A DNA stretch of 64,000 bases from Edwardsiella hoshinae NBRC 105699 = ATCC 33379 (GCF_000474215.1 NZ_BAUC01000020.1:98944-162943); one strand, 5' to 3'; shown: positions 38,509-48,722, counted from the first letter of the stretch. A program made the numbers and translations. The notes: generated by a model from the sequence alone, not told the origin.

Positions 38509-39962
38509 TTCGGCGTTACCCCACGACGTTCTATATTCTGTGCGCTTGCCAGTTTTGGTGGGCGGTCTCCTTCTACAGTCTGTGGACCGTACTGCCGGTC
38601 TTTCTGCATGATGCGCTCCACCTCGACGAGAAAAGCGCCTTCAGCATCTTTGGTAGTTTCACGGCCATCGGCGCTTCATTATTGTTTGTCGGAGGCTGGC
38701 TGGCGGACAAGGTGTTAGGCGCCAAACGTACCCTGTGGTGGGGCTACGCCTTCCAAGGGGTGGGCTATGCGCTGATTACCTATGCCTCGCTCAGCGAGGT
38801 GACGCTGTGGCTTTTCGCCGGTCTAGGCTGCGTGATCGTTGGGCGTAGTATCGGCGGGGTGGCGGCCCCGGCGTTGGTCGCCGCAGCCTACAATCAGGGC
38901 GATCAACGCTTGGATAGCGCCTTCACCTTGTTTTACATGGTCAACAATATCGGCGCCTTCTTGACGACCATCGCGGCGGCGGAGGTCGCCGCCCGCCTCG
39001 GCTGGCAGGCGGCATTTATCCTCAGTACGGCGGGGATGGTGATCAACCTGTTGCTGTTGGCGCGTTACAAGCGCTATCTGGTGAATGCCAGCCCGGTAGA
39101 TAGCCGCAAGCCAGGGGGGCGTATCATGGCCGCTTACCTGGGCAGTGCGTTGCTGGTGGTGGGGATGAGCATGTTTCTGTTGCGCGAGCTGCTGATCACT
39201 CGGCTGCTGTTGCTGACCGTCGCCCTGATCATCTTGCTGTTGATCGTGCGTATCCTGCGCCGAGAGCCGCGGATCTCGCGTCTCAAGATGGTGGTGGGGG
39301 TGGTGCTGATGGGGCAAGCCTTAGTGTTCTTTATCCTCTACAACCAGATGCCGACCTCGCTGAACTTCTTCGCCATCAATAACGTGCGACCTTCTCTGCT
39401 GGGGATTGTTATCAATCCGGTCTCCTTCCAGGCACTGAATCCGATGTGGGTCATCGTACTCAGTCCCGGTTTGGCCTGGCTCTATACCTGGCTGGGAGAG
39501 CGCGGGCGAGATCCGTCTATGCCGGTTAAGTTCGCCGTGGGAATGCTGGCCTGTGCCGCCGCGTTTGCCTGCGCCGGTAGCGCCCGCTTCTTCGCGAATG
39601 ACCAGGGTATTGTCTCACCGTTCTGGATCATCGCGCCGCATCTGCTATTCGCCATCGGCGAGTTGCTGATCTCGGCGTTGGGGCAGTCGATGCTGGCTAA
39701 GTTGTTCCCGCGTGAGGTTCGCGGTTTTATCTATGGCGCCTGGGGGATGGTGCTGGCGTTGGCTTCGCTGGGCGCGGCCTGGCTGGCCGGTTTCTCCGCC
39801 AGCGACAACGACGCCGGGAGGGACGCGTTACATTCCCTGCAACAGTACGCTAGCTATTTCTATGCTTTAGCGCTGGCGACGGTGATTGTGGCGTTGATCT
39901 GCTGGTGGCTGGCGCCACGGCTGGATAGGTTGATCAATACGCCCGCGTCACCCACAGCGTAG
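38505..39962 (+). CDS. POT-family-like transporter lacking the proton-coupling motif
   Basis: 485-residue membrane protein with about 14 hydrophobic segments, plainly related to DtpA-type peptide transporters: GGWLADKVLGAKRT, LDSAFTLFYMVNNIGAF, LYNQMPTSLNFFAINNV, FQALNPMWVIVLSP, AIGELLISALGQSM. But helix 1 reads CQFWWAVSFYSLW where DtpA has IELWERFGYYGLQ, so both Glu and the Arg of ExxERFxYY are gone, and the conserved Lys of helix 4 is replaced (GRSIGGVAAPALV). The helix 10 Glu is kept. It is translationally coupled to an aminopeptidase, which supports a peptide or amino acid conjugate as substrate; coupling to protons may differ. Confidence 0.85.
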   Translation: MIRRYPTTFYILCACQFWWAVSFYSLWTVLPVFLHDALHLDEKSAFSIFGSFTAIGASLLFVGGWLADKVLGAKRTLWWGYAFQGVGYALITYASLSEVTLWLFAGLGCVIVGRSIGGVAAPALVAAAYNQGDQRLDSAFTLFYMVNNIGAFLTTIAAAEVAARLGWQAAFILSTAGMVINLLLLARYKRYLVNASPVDSRKPGGRIMAAYLGSALLVVGMSMFLLRELLITRLLLLTVALIILLLIVRILRREPRISRLKMVVGVVLMGQALVFFILYNQMPTSLNFFAINNVRPSLLGIVINPVSFQALNPMWVIVLSPGLAWLYTWLGERGRDPSMPVKFAVGMLACAAAFACAGSARFFANDQGIVSPFWIIAPHLLFAIGELLISALGQSMLAKLFPREVRGFIYGAWGMVLALASLGAAWLAGFSASDNDAGRDALHSLQQYASYFYALALATVIVALICWWLAPRLDRLINTPASPTA

Positions 39963-40043
39963 CGTGTATGAGCGGCGTTAACATCACGATTAAGGTGGCT
40001 GTGATGTAAGGCGGCCGGGGCGTGATGCCCCGGCCGTCGGCGT

Positions 40044-41816
40044 TTAATGTGCACCGAGTGGGGAGATCTCGACCTGTGCCGGCGCGAAGTCGGGTGCGGC
40101 GTCTTGGGAGGACGTTGTCTTGCTAAAGTGCCAGCGCAGGGTATGGAACGGCGCGACGCTGCTGCGATGCGCTACGCTGATCAGGGTCAGGCCCGGTAAC
40201 CACGCCTCCAGTAGGCGGTAGACATGCTGTTCGGTGTCTTCATCCAGGGCGCTGGTCGCCTCGTCCAGATACAGAATATCCGGTTGCAACGCCAGGGCAC
40301 GGGCGAAAGCGATGCGCTGCTGCTCGCCGGGTGAGAGCTGTTGCGACCAGTTGGCGCGTGTCGCCAGTTGATCACACAGGTGATTCAGGCGACAGGCGCG
40401 GAGGATCGTTTGCAGTTGCTCATCGCTGTGGGTCGTGGCGTTATAGGGGTAACAGATGGCATCGCGCAGGCTGCCTATCGGCAGATAGCTGCGCTGTGGC
40501 AGGAATAGGGTGCGCAGCGTCTCCTCGTCTGGGCGCAAGATTTCGCCGTGGCCATAAGGCCAGACGCCAGCGATGGCGCGCAACAGCGTCGACTTGCCAC
40601 AACCGGACGGCCCGGTGATCAGGATACGATCGCCGCGCTGTACCTGTAGACTAACCTCATTGAACAGCGTGCGCCCCTGGTGAATTTGCAGCGTCAGCCG
40701 GTTGATCATCAGCGCCTGATCGGCATCCTGGGTCCGGCCATGGCGAATATCGCCGGGATGCTGCGCCAGATCGGCCACGGCTTTATTGAACCCCGCCAGA
40801 CGGTTGACACAGGCTTTCCAGGCGGCCAGATCGTCGAACGCGTTGATAAACCAAGAGAGCGCCCCCTGTACCTGGCCGAAGGCCGAGGAGATCTGCATCA
40901 GGGTGCCGAGCTGAATGGCGTTGGCGAAATAACGTGGGGCGGCCACCAGGATCGGGAAGATGATGGCGAACTGACCATAGAAGTTACTGGCGAAATTCAG
41001 GCGCCGGGTCAGACGCATGATGCTCCACCAGTTACGGCGGATGTTCTGGAACTGGCCATCGAGCTGCTGGCGCTCCTGCGGCTCGCCATGATACAGGGCG
41101 ATGGGGTCGGCATTATGACGGATGCGGATCAGGCCAAAGCGGAAGTTGGCCTCGAAACGCTCCTGATCAAAGGAGAGATTGACCAACGGTCGGCCGACCA
41201 GCCAGATCATCAAGGAGCCCAGTCCGGCGTAGAGCAGGGCGAACCACACCATGTAACCGGGGATCTCCAGGGCATGGCCGGCGATCATCAGCGACAGCGA
41301 ACCAGAAACCGACCACAGGATGGCGACGAAAGAGAACAAGGTCACCAGGCTGGAGAGCAGTCCCAAGGTTAGGGAGAGGGTGCCGTTAGTCAACGCACTC
41401 AGATCCTGGGCAATACGCTGGTCGGGGTTATCGATCGATTGCTGCATCTCGGTATGGTAGTAAGCCTGGTGCTGTAGCCAGCGATCCATATAGCGCCGGG
41501 TCATCCACTGGCGCCACAGCATTTGCAGCCCTTGGGTCAGATAGATGCGGAAGATGGCGATGGCGATGTAGATAAACGCCAGATAGCTGAAACGGATTAA
41601 TTGCGCCTTAAACACCGCATAGTTGCGGTTTTGCAGAGCATCGTAGAATACGCGGTTCCACTCGTTAAACAGGACGTTCAGATACACCGCGGCCAGCGTC
41701 AGCACGATGATGGCGCACAGACGACTCCAGGCGCTGAATTTTTCGTCCGAGACCCAATAGGGTTTGATCAGGTGCCACACTTCTCGCCAGTGGGTGGCTT
41801 TTTGGCTGGAATGCAT
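40044..41816 (-). CDS. YddA/SbmA-type ABC transporter, fused permease-ATPase
   Basis: 590-residue half transporter with an N-terminal SbmA/BacA-like membrane domain (VLFNEWNRVFYDALQNRNY, then several helices to about residue 310) and a C-terminal ATPase: Walker A GPSGCGKSTLLRAIAG, signature LSPGEQQRIAFARAL, Walker B ILYLDEATSALDE. Close in organisation to E. coli YddA; relatives handle vitamin B12, bleomycin-like or peptide substrates. The substrate here is unknown. It is convergent with the POT-like gene, with 80 bases between, and sits alone on its strand. Confidence 0.88.
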   Translation of the reverse strand: MHSSQKATHWREVWHLIKPYWVSDEKFSAWSRLCAIIVLTLAAVYLNVLFNEWNRVFYDALQNRNYAVFKAQLIRFSYLAFIYIAIAIFRIYLTQGLQMLWRQWMTRRYMDRWLQHQAYYHTEMQQSIDNPDQRIAQDLSALTNGTLSLTLGLLSSLVTLFSFVAILWSVSGSLSLMIAGHALEIPGYMVWFALLYAGLGSLMIWLVGRPLVNLSFDQERFEANFRFGLIRIRHNADPIALYHGEPQERQQLDGQFQNIRRNWWSIMRLTRRLNFASNFYGQFAIIFPILVAAPRYFANAIQLGTLMQISSAFGQVQGALSWFINAFDDLAAWKACVNRLAGFNKAVADLAQHPGDIRHGRTQDADQALMINRLTLQIHQGRTLFNEVSLQVQRGDRILITGPSGCGKSTLLRAIAGVWPYGHGEILRPDEETLRTLFLPQRSYLPIGSLRDAICYPYNATTHSDEQLQTILRACRLNHLCDQLATRANWSQQLSPGEQQRIAFARALALQPDILYLDEATSALDEDTEQHVYRLLEAWLPGLTLISVAHRSSVAPFHTLRWHFSKTTSSQDAAPDFAPAQVEISPLGAH

Positions 41817-41970
41817 GCGATGACTTTCCTACAGCATGAAAATTAAAATTTAACTGTCCGTATTAGGCCACAAAATATGAAAAATGTTCTGCACCGCTTT
41901 GTAAAGTAATTTAATGATACGCGAAAAGTCAGCAGGTTATGCCGCCCAGCGGGCGGCAGGGGCGAGGGAT

Positions 41971-43242
41971 TCAATCGTTGATGAGCTGACGGGCGAACAA
42001 CTCACGGAATACCGGGTAGATGTCCTGCTGTTCGCGGATATGTTGCATGGCGAAGTTGTCGCAACTGCGGCTCAAGGCCTCATATTCACGCCACAGGGTC
42101 TGGTGAGCGCGACGGGTGATCTCGATGTAGCAGTAGTAGCGCACCAAGGGTAACAGGCGTTCGCTCAATAGCGTCTGACACAGCGGCGAGTCGTCGGCCC
42201 AGTTGTCGCCGTCGGAGGCCTGCGCGGCGTAGATATTCCACTGCGCCGGATCATAGCGCGCGCGCACGATTTCATCCATCAGCTTCAAGGCGCTGGAGAC
42301 GATGGTGCCGCCGGTCTCCTGGGAATAGAAAAACTCCTGTTCATCGACCTCCTTGGCTTGCGTATGGTGGCGAATGTAGACCACTTCGATATTCTTATAG
42401 TTACGGCTCAGAAACAGATACAGCAGAATATAGAAGCGTTTCGCCATCTCCTTGGTGGCTTGATCCATCGATCCGGAGACATCCATCAGGCAGAACATCA
42501 CCGCCTGGCTAGAAGGTTCGGGGCGCCGTTCATAATTCTTGTAGCGGAGATCGATGCTGTCGATGAACGGTACCCGGGCGATACGCTGGCGTAGCGCCTC
42601 GATCTCACGGCGTAGACGCAGGCTTTCTAGGGGCTGTGCTGGCTCACGCTGTTGTAGCGCATCGAGCTGCTCCTCCAACTGGCGTAACTCACGCCGTTTG
42701 GCGGCGCTCATCGCGGTACGCCGAGCCAAGGAGTTCTGTAGCGAACGCACCACACTGATGTTAGCCGGCACCCCGCTGGCGGTGTAGCCGGCGCGATGGC
42801 TCTTAAACTCGGTCAGCTGGCGGTAGTGGTTGTGGCGTAGGTTGGGCAGCGCCAGATCGTCGAACAGCAGATCCAAGTACTCCTCTTTGGAGAGCTGGAA
42901 GACGAAGTCATCCTCGCCGCCTTCTCCGTTACCTGCTTCGCCGCTGCCTGCGCCCGTGCCGCCGCCCTGCTGACGCTCGATGCGGTCATGCTGTATGAAG
43001 TGATCATTACCAGGATGAACCCGTTGGCGTTCCCCCCCCGTCCCCTGTTGAAACAGGGGTTCGCTGATGTCATCGTGCGAGATGGTGACCGATTCGCCGC
43101 TCTCAACATCGGAGACGGAGCGGCGATGGATGGCATCCGCTACGGATTTCTTGATCTGCGCGGTGTAGCGGCGCAGGAAGCGCTGGCGGTTTACCGCGCT
43201 CTTGTTCTTGCCGTTTAGGCGACGATCGATAAAGTAAGACAT
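41971..43242 (-). CDS. yeaH: YeaH (UPF0229) von Willebrand-type protein
   Basis: 423-residue protein of the UPF0229 family. It contains a MIDAS-like metal site, [12 protein letters not shown], near residue 250, typical of von Willebrand A folds, and a Gly-rich charged linker ([21 protein letters not shown]). It follows yeaG after 59 bases. YeaG, YeaH and SpoVR proteins form a conserved stress set; the action of YeaH is not known. Confidence 0.94.
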   Translation of the reverse strand: MSYFIDRRLNGKNKSAVNRQRFLRRYTAQIKKSVADAIHRRSVSDVESGESVTISHDDISEPLFQQGTGGERQRVHPGNDHFIQHDRIERQQGGGTGAGSGEAGNGEGGEDDFVFQLSKEEYLDLLFDDLALPNLRHNHYRQLTEFKSHRAGYTASGVPANISVVRSLQNSLARRTAMSAAKRRELRQLEEQLDALQQREPAQPLESLRLRREIEALRQRIARVPFIDSIDLRYKNYERRPEPSSQAVMFCLMDVSGSMDQATKEMAKRFYILLYLFLSRNYKNIEVVYIRHHTQAKEVDEQEFFYSQETGGTIVSSALKLMDEIVRARYDPAQWNIYAAQASDGDNWADDSPLCQTLLSERLLPLVRYYCYIEITRRAHQTLWREYEALSRSCDNFAMQHIREQQDIYPVFRELFARQLIND

Positions 43243-43301
43243 GGCGCCTCCCTATCTGCCAAGCGCTGGAAAAGGGCGGCTAAACGCCGCCCCGCACACC
43301 C

Positions 43302-45236
43302 TTATGATGATTTGCGCACGCGCAGATACCATTCGCACAACAGGCGTACCTGCTTGCGGGTATAGCCCTTCTCCATCATGCGGTGCACGAAGTCATCGTG
43401 CTTTTTCTGCTCTTCGCTGGAGGTCTTGGCATTGAACGAGATCACCGGCAGTAGCTCCTCGGTGTTGGAGAACATCTTCTTCTCGATCACCGTGCGTAAC
43501 TTCTCATAGCTGGTCCAGTTGGGGTTATGCCCATTGTTGTGGGCACGGGCGCGCAGCACGAAGTTGACGATTTCATTACGGAAATCTTTCGGGTTACTGA
43601 TCCCCGCCGGTTTCTCGATCTTCTCCAACTCGGCGTTGAGCGATTCGCGGTCGAACAGTTGGCCGGTGTCCGGATCGCGGTACTCTTGATCCTGGATCCA
43701 GAAATCGGCATAGGTGACGTAACGGTCGAAAATGTTCTGTCCATACTCCGAATAGGACTCTAGGTAGGCGGTCTGGATCTCCTTACCGATGAATTCGACA
43801 TATTTCGGGATCAGGTAGCCCTTCAGGTGTTCGAGATACTTTTCCGCCACCTCCTGCGGGAACTGTTCGCGCTCGATCTGCTGTTCCAATACATAGAACA
43901 GATGCACGGGGTTAGCCGCCACCTCGCCGTGGTCGAAGTTAAACACCTTGGAGAGGATCTTAAAGGCGAAGCGGGTCGACAGGCCGTTCATGCCTTCATC
44001 CACCCCGGCATAGTCGCGATACTCTTGATAAGATTTAGCCTTGGGATCGGTATCTTTCAGACTTTCGCCATCGTAGACGCGCATCTTGGAGTACAGACTG
44101 GAATTCTCCGGGCTCTTCAGGCGCGACAACACGCTGAAGCTGGCCAGGGTCTCCAGGGTTCCGGGAGCACAGGGCGCCAATGCCAATTCGCTGTTATGCA
44201 ACAGCTTGTCGTAGATCTTAATCTCCTCCGAGATACGCAGGCAGTAGGGTACTTTGACGATGTAGACACGGTCGAGGAAGGCTTCGTTGTTCTTGTTATT
44301 GCGGAACTGTACCCACTCCGATTCGTTGGAGTGTGCCAGAATGATGCCGCTAAAGGGCAGGGCGGAAATCCCCTCGGTACCGTTATAGTTACCCTCTTGG
44401 GTTGCGGTCAGCAACGGGTGTAACACCTTGATCGGCGCCTTAAACATCTCCACGAACTCCATGATCCCCTGATTGGCCCGACACAGCGCGCCGGAGTAAC
44501 CATAGGCATCGGGATCGTTTTGGGCGTAATGTTCTAGCTTACGGATATCCACTTTACCCACCAGGGCGGAGATATCCTGATTGTTTTCGTCACCCGGTTC
44601 GGTCTTGGCGATGGCGATCTGATGCAGGATCGATGGCCACACCTTGACTACCCGGAACTGGGTGATATCGCCGCCGAATTCGTGCAGCCGCTTGGCCGCC
44701 CAGGGCGACATGATGGTGCCCAGGTAGCGTGGCGGGATGCCATACTCTTGGCTCAGTAAGGCGCCATCCTGCTGGTGATGGAACAGACACAGCGGGTGGT
44801 CGTTGACCGGACTGCGTTCACCGTTGGCACTCAACACATAGATGGGGACGCATTGCATCAACGCCTTCAATCGTTCGGCCAGTGAGGATTTACCCCCGCC
44901 GACCGGCCCCAGCAGATAGAGGATCTGCTTCTTCTCTTCTAATCCCTGCGCGGCGTGGCGCAGGTAGGCGACAATCTGCTCGATAGCCTCTTCCATACCG
45001 TAGAACTCGGCGAAGGCGGGGTAGCGGGCGATGACGCGGTTCGAGAATAGGCGGGAAAGGCGGGGATCCTGCGCGGTGTCGATCATTTCTGGGGTGCCGA
45101 TGGCCTGTAACAGGCGCTCGGCGGCGTTGGCATAGGCGCTGCGATCCTGGCGGCAGAGGGTCAGAAAGGCTTGTAGCGTCAGCTCCTCATCCTTGGCCGA
45201 TTCATAACGCTGGCGATATTGTTCAAATATGTTCAT
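43302..45236 (-). CDS. yeaG: PrkA-family serine protein kinase YeaG
   Basis: 644-residue AAA-like protein kinase of the PrkA family. Walker A is LLGPVGGGKSSLAERLK near residue 103-118; the C-terminal kinase-like domain ends WYLRVRKSS. Nearly identical in pattern to E. coli YeaG, which is linked to nitrogen starvation and stationary phase. I start at MNIFEQYRQRYESAKDEE (45236), as in E. coli, rather than at 45248. First gene of yeaGH. Confidence 0.96.
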   Translation of the reverse strand: MNIFEQYRQRYESAKDEELTLQAFLTLCRQDRSAYANAAERLLQAIGTPEMIDTAQDPRLSRLFSNRVIARYPAFAEFYGMEEAIEQIVAYLRHAAQGLEEKKQILYLLGPVGGGKSSLAERLKALMQCVPIYVLSANGERSPVNDHPLCLFHHQQDGALLSQEYGIPPRYLGTIMSPWAAKRLHEFGGDITQFRVVKVWPSILHQIAIAKTEPGDENNQDISALVGKVDIRKLEHYAQNDPDAYGYSGALCRANQGIMEFVEMFKAPIKVLHPLLTATQEGNYNGTEGISALPFSGIILAHSNESEWVQFRNNKNNEAFLDRVYIVKVPYCLRISEEIKIYDKLLHNSELALAPCAPGTLETLASFSVLSRLKSPENSSLYSKMRVYDGESLKDTDPKAKSYQEYRDYAGVDEGMNGLSTRFAFKILSKVFNFDHGEVAANPVHLFYVLEQQIEREQFPQEVAEKYLEHLKGYLIPKYVEFIGKEIQTAYLESYSEYGQNIFDRYVTYADFWIQDQEYRDPDTGQLFDRESLNAELEKIEKPAGISNPKDFRNEIVNFVLRARAHNNGHNPNWTSYEKLRTVIEKKMFSNTEELLPVISFNAKTSSEEQKKHDDFVHRMMEKGYTRKQVRLLCEWYLRVRKSS

Positions 45237-45623
45237 AGCGATGCCCATCCTTTTGTCAGCACAAGTTAAGGAAGATGCCCCAACGGCACGATCGGCGGCG
45301 ACGCACCGCCGCCCTAAGGCATCCGCATCCGGCGGGCCGACCGCAGTCTCCCCCTGAGATCAAGCTTAGCGGACTCCCTCGAATGTGCGAGTGGGTTCCG
45401 TCTTTTTTTAAGCGATTTCAAGCACTCAGTTTAGGGTTTTTCCCGCGCGATGGCGGGGGAAAGAATGGGCAGCTACGCGTCAATCGGCCGTGGGATGGGG
45501 TGAGACGGAGAAGCGGATGAAAAGTGGCATGTTAACAATTTTTTAGATAAAAACTGATGCTATCAACCACTTAATGAGTATAATCATTCAACATATTTTT
45601 ATTTTTTATTGGATGATGTAAAG
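45237..45623. other. Divergent yeaG-mipA control region
   Basis: A 387-base gap. The right end is AT-rich with a perfect TATAAT at 45579-45584 for mipA; -35 is weak (TGATGC, 18 bases upstream). I looked for a sigma-54 (-24/-12) element before yeaG, expected from E. coli, and did not find a convincing one. No ORF with a ribosome site. Confidence 0.5.
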
Positions 45624-46367
45624 GTGAAAAAACGTACGCTCTGCGCGCTGGGTACTCTCTCCCTGCTGGTTAGCGCCGCCGCTCAGGCTGGCACCTGGTC
45701 TATCGGTGCTTCTGCTCTGGTTTCTCCGGATCCATACCGTGGGGAATCTGAGCGCGTTTATCCGGTGCCAATGGTGAACTATGATAGTGATGATTTCTAT
45801 TTTCATAGCCTGACCGCCGGTTATTACCTGTGGAAAGATCAGCAGGATCAGTTGAGCGCGACCGTCTTTTATTCACCCTGGCGTTACCGCGCCAGCGACA
45901 GCGACGACTGGCGTATGCAGCGTCTGGATAATCGTTACGCCACCGTCATGGCTGGTTTGAGTTATAGCCACCACGAGAGCTGGGGAACCTTGCGTGCCGC
46001 CTTCTCCGGCGACATCCTGGATAATAGCAACGGGTTTGTCGGTGATCTGGCCTACCTTTACACCTGGCGTCAGGGCGACTGGAGCTTCACGCCGGGAGTC
46101 GGGGTGACCTGGAACAGCGCTAACCAGAACAACTACTACTTCGGTGTCTCCAGCGATGAGTCCCGCCGCAGCACATTGGCACAGTACAGCGCGAAAAATA
46201 GCTGGTCGCCTTACCTGGAGCTGACCGCGCACTATCGTATCAGCGCCAAGTGGAACGCCTTCTTCGCCGGGCGTTATGTCTCGCTGAGCGACGAGATCAC
46301 CAACAGCCCGATGATCAGCAAGGATTACACCGGTATGTTGTGGTCAGGGGTAACCTACACCTTCTAA
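45624..46367 (+). CDS. mipA: MipA/OmpV-family outer membrane protein
   Basis: 247 residues, starting at GTG 45624 (MKKRTLCALGTLSLLVSAAAQA signal peptide, cut before GTWS). The mature part is rich in alternating beta strands and ends in the aromatic SGVTYTF expected of outer membrane barrels. MipA is described as a scaffold linking the transglycosylase MltA with PBP1B. The family stretch WSPYLELTAHYRIS is present. An in-frame TTG at 45609 is less likely. Order mipA-yeaG-yeaH matches E. coli. Confidence 0.93.
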   Translation: MKKRTLCALGTLSLLVSAAAQAGTWSIGASALVSPDPYRGESERVYPVPMVNYDSDDFYFHSLTAGYYLWKDQQDQLSATVFYSPWRYRASDSDDWRMQRLDNRYATVMAGLSYSHHESWGTLRAAFSGDILDNSNGFVGDLAYLYTWRQGDWSFTPGVGVTWNSANQNNYYFGVSSDESRRSTLAQYSAKNSWSPYLELTAHYRISAKWNAFFAGRYVSLSDEITNSPMISKDYTGMLWSGVTYTF

Positions 46368-46393
46368 GTGCGTGAGGTGAAGCGTTATAGAGT

Positions 46394-46424
46394 AACAGGG
46401 TCGCCTCGACGACCCTGTTTTTGT
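46394..46424. terminator. Terminator between mipA and the TonB receptor gene
   Basis: AACAGGGTCG (46394-46403) and CGACCCTGTT (46410-46419) form a ten-base-pair stem followed by a T-run, between convergent genes. Confidence 0.9.
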
Positions 46425-46466
46425 TGCCTGCCTCAAACGCTCACCTTGGACGTTGAAGCGGGGAGG

Positions 46467-48722
46467 TTAGAAGTAGAAGGAAATATCGGCGGCGAAGTTT
46501 CGCCCCGGTGCGGTGAAGCGTTGTAGGCCAACTCTATCGCGATCTATCTGATTGGTTGTACCGAATTCTGGCAGGCTGCGTAGCGTGTCCCAGGTGCTAT
46601 ATTTTCGATTCAACAGATTAAAGACGCCGGCGCGCAGTGAAATATTATCACTGATGTTATAGTAGGCTGTGGTATCAAACACCACATAGCTCGCGCTCAG
46701 GTAGGGCCAGGGGCGGCCATTATGGATGGCCTGGCTCGCTTTTTTCTTTGCCGCATAGGTCATAAAGAATTCTGCGCCATATTTTCCGGCGAGATCGCGA
46801 TAGGCGATAGAGGAGACCCATTTAAAGGGTTGGATCGAGAGTAATGCGTTGCCATCGGCATCTTTTCCTCGGGCGTAGCTCAAGTTGTTGCGTAGGCTAT
46901 AGTTATCTTGCCCGCCTAGCGCCTTACTGATATGAAATTCGTTGCTCAGCTCTAGCCCCCAAATGGCTGCCGAGGCGACATTGGCGTATTGTAGGTGATT
47001 CTGCGACAGTGTCGGCTTGTTCCAGCGTGACGGATTGCTTGGATCGTACCAAGGATTAGGGACTTGTTTCTCGGTCTGCTTGAGATCGATAAAGTCAGTA
47101 TATTTGGTGTAATAGGCGTTGATTTTATTCTGGAGCAGCTCACCATGATAACTGAGGGCAATTTCGTTACTGAGGCCGTGCTCCTGTCTTAAGTTGGGAT
47201 TCGGCTCGACACGGTTAGCCGCGATGCTATCGCCATAATCGAAATAGAGTTCTTGTGCCGTAGGAATACGGAAACCCTTACCGATTTTATACTGCAACGT
47301 ATAGTTGGGCGTCATTGCGTAGTTGGCGCTCAGCGCCCATGAGAGGGCGGAATAGCGGTTAGGTTGGGGATCGCTATCTTTCGCCAGGGATAACACTCCC
47401 GCATCGGGCTTGTGCGTAACATGATCATAGCGGGCGCCGACGATAACGCTGAGCTTCTCGTCGGGCAGTGTGATCTCATCGACGAGGGTGGCATTGATAT
47501 CGCGGCTAGAGACAGGACGGATGATTTTTTTATCATCCAGATAGGGCTGTTTAGGATTACCCAACCAGGTCGTATCCGCATTCACATTATCAAAACGCTT
47601 CGTGGCATATTGGCTGCGTAGGGTCATATGATGGCGTGTTGCAAATAATGAGCCGTGATTGAATGAAATCTCGTTATTCAGGTAACGGCCATATTGGGTC
47701 AGTCGGCGGCGTTTCTCTTCGAAAATATCGCTATAAGATCCCTGCGCAGCGTTTTCATAGATCGTGCTAAAAGCCGTTTGGTCGATTTTTTGCCAGTTAA
47801 ACTCGGTCTTGACGCTGTCGATGTAAGCACTAGGTAGCCAGGTGTCGGAGATGCTATAACGCCTTTTTTCCGCAATATCATCACCGGTGCGATAGTATTT
47901 AGAGAAGAGGTACCATGATTTCTCATCGGTGTAGGTTTTTTCTTTAGCATATTCGACGGTAGCGCTAAGGGTGTGCGTCTCGCCTAGCATGAGATTGAAT
48001 TTGGAGAGCAGCGACTGACGTGTCCTATCCTGTGGATCTGGCGTGCCACGCGCATGGCCAAAGACATCGTTTTCATGACGGAAGTTGTCGGTTTCATGGC
48101 CGTTACGGTAAGTGTAGAGCAGCATGGCTTCCAACTGATCGCCGCTAAATGCGCCGCCGAGAGTCTGCATCTTTTCATCATTTTTTGAGCTATAGGCCGT
48201 GCGGGAAACAAAACCGCTATTACCCGATTTGATCAGATCGCTGGGATCTTTGCTGACATATTGTACGCCACCGCCTAAGGCGCCGCTGCCCAAGAATAAT
48301 GAGTCGGCGCCCTTGGTGATCAGCACGCTTTTCAGTTGCTCGGTTTCCACGTTGTTAATGCTGCCGTTAAAATAGCCATACCCCTTGTAAATCAGGTTGT
48401 CGAACGTTTCACCCTGCGGTATGCCATCGACGGAGATGGCCACGCGATCTTTATCGACACCACGCATGCTATAGCCATTATTGCCAAAGCGCCCGTCGCT
48501 GGAGACGCCGACATCGGGCAGGTGACGGACAATATCCTGCATATCGAAGATCAGCTGATTTTCTATCTCATTCTGCGAGATGGTCGTCTCATTGATTTTT
48601 TCTTCCTTTTTCTCGATGACATAAACAATATCCTCGGCGTTTTTTTTCTCCGGCTCCGCCGCTTGTGCCGAGAGCAGAGAGCAACAGGGCAACAGTGTGC
48701 TGAAAACGAGCTTTTTTATCAT
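46467..48722 (-). CDS. TonB-dependent haemoglobin/haem-type receptor
   Basis: About 751 residues. Signal peptide MIKKLVFSTLLPCCSLLSAQA, a TonB-box-like DIVYVIE, a plug domain (DVGVSSDGRFGNNGYSMRGV, LFLGSGALGGGVQY), and a 22-stranded barrel ending in the aromatic FAADISFYF. The IGKGFRIPTAQELYF and NLRQEHGLSNEIALSYHG stretches and the C-terminal VFNLLNRKYSTWDTLRS are typical of the haemoglobin/transferrin/lactoferrin receptor group (HmbR/HgbA-like). I place the start at 48722 or 48728 because the likely -10 (48755-48760) would put the transcript start inside the longest frame (48752). The gene is AT-richer than both neighbours and replaces E. coli yeaE, which suggests acquisition. Confidence 0.85.
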   Translation of the reverse strand: MIKKLVFSTLLPCCSLLSAQAAEPEKKNAEDIVYVIEKKEEKINETTISQNEIENQLIFDMQDIVRHLPDVGVSSDGRFGNNGYSMRGVDKDRVAISVDGIPQGETFDNLIYKGYGYFNGSINNVETEQLKSVLITKGADSLFLGSGALGGGVQYVSKDPSDLIKSGNSGFVSRTAYSSKNDEKMQTLGGAFSGDQLEAMLLYTYRNGHETDNFRHENDVFGHARGTPDPQDRTRQSLLSKFNLMLGETHTLSATVEYAKEKTYTDEKSWYLFSKYYRTGDDIAEKRRYSISDTWLPSAYIDSVKTEFNWQKIDQTAFSTIYENAAQGSYSDIFEEKRRRLTQYGRYLNNEISFNHGSLFATRHHMTLRSQYATKRFDNVNADTTWLGNPKQPYLDDKKIIRPVSSRDINATLVDEITLPDEKLSVIVGARYDHVTHKPDAGVLSLAKDSDPQPNRYSALSWALSANYAMTPNYTLQYKIGKGFRIPTAQELYFDYGDSIAANRVEPNPNLRQEHGLSNEIALSYHGELLQNKINAYYTKYTDFIDLKQTEKQVPNPWYDPSNPSRWNKPTLSQNHLQYANVASAAIWGLELSNEFHISKALGGQDNYSLRNNLSYARGKDADGNALLSIQPFKWVSSIAYRDLAGKYGAEFFMTYAAKKKASQAIHNGRPWPYLSASYVVFDTTAYYNISDNISLRAGVFNLLNRKYSTWDTLRSLPEFGTTNQIDRDRVGLQRFTAPGRNFAADISFYF

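Noticed and set aside
45237..45623. Expected sigma-54 promoter in front of yeaG
   Set aside because: I found no GG-N10-GC element with proper flanks on the minus strand; the best look-alike (TGGCATG at about 45525) faces mipA and lacks the -12 GC.
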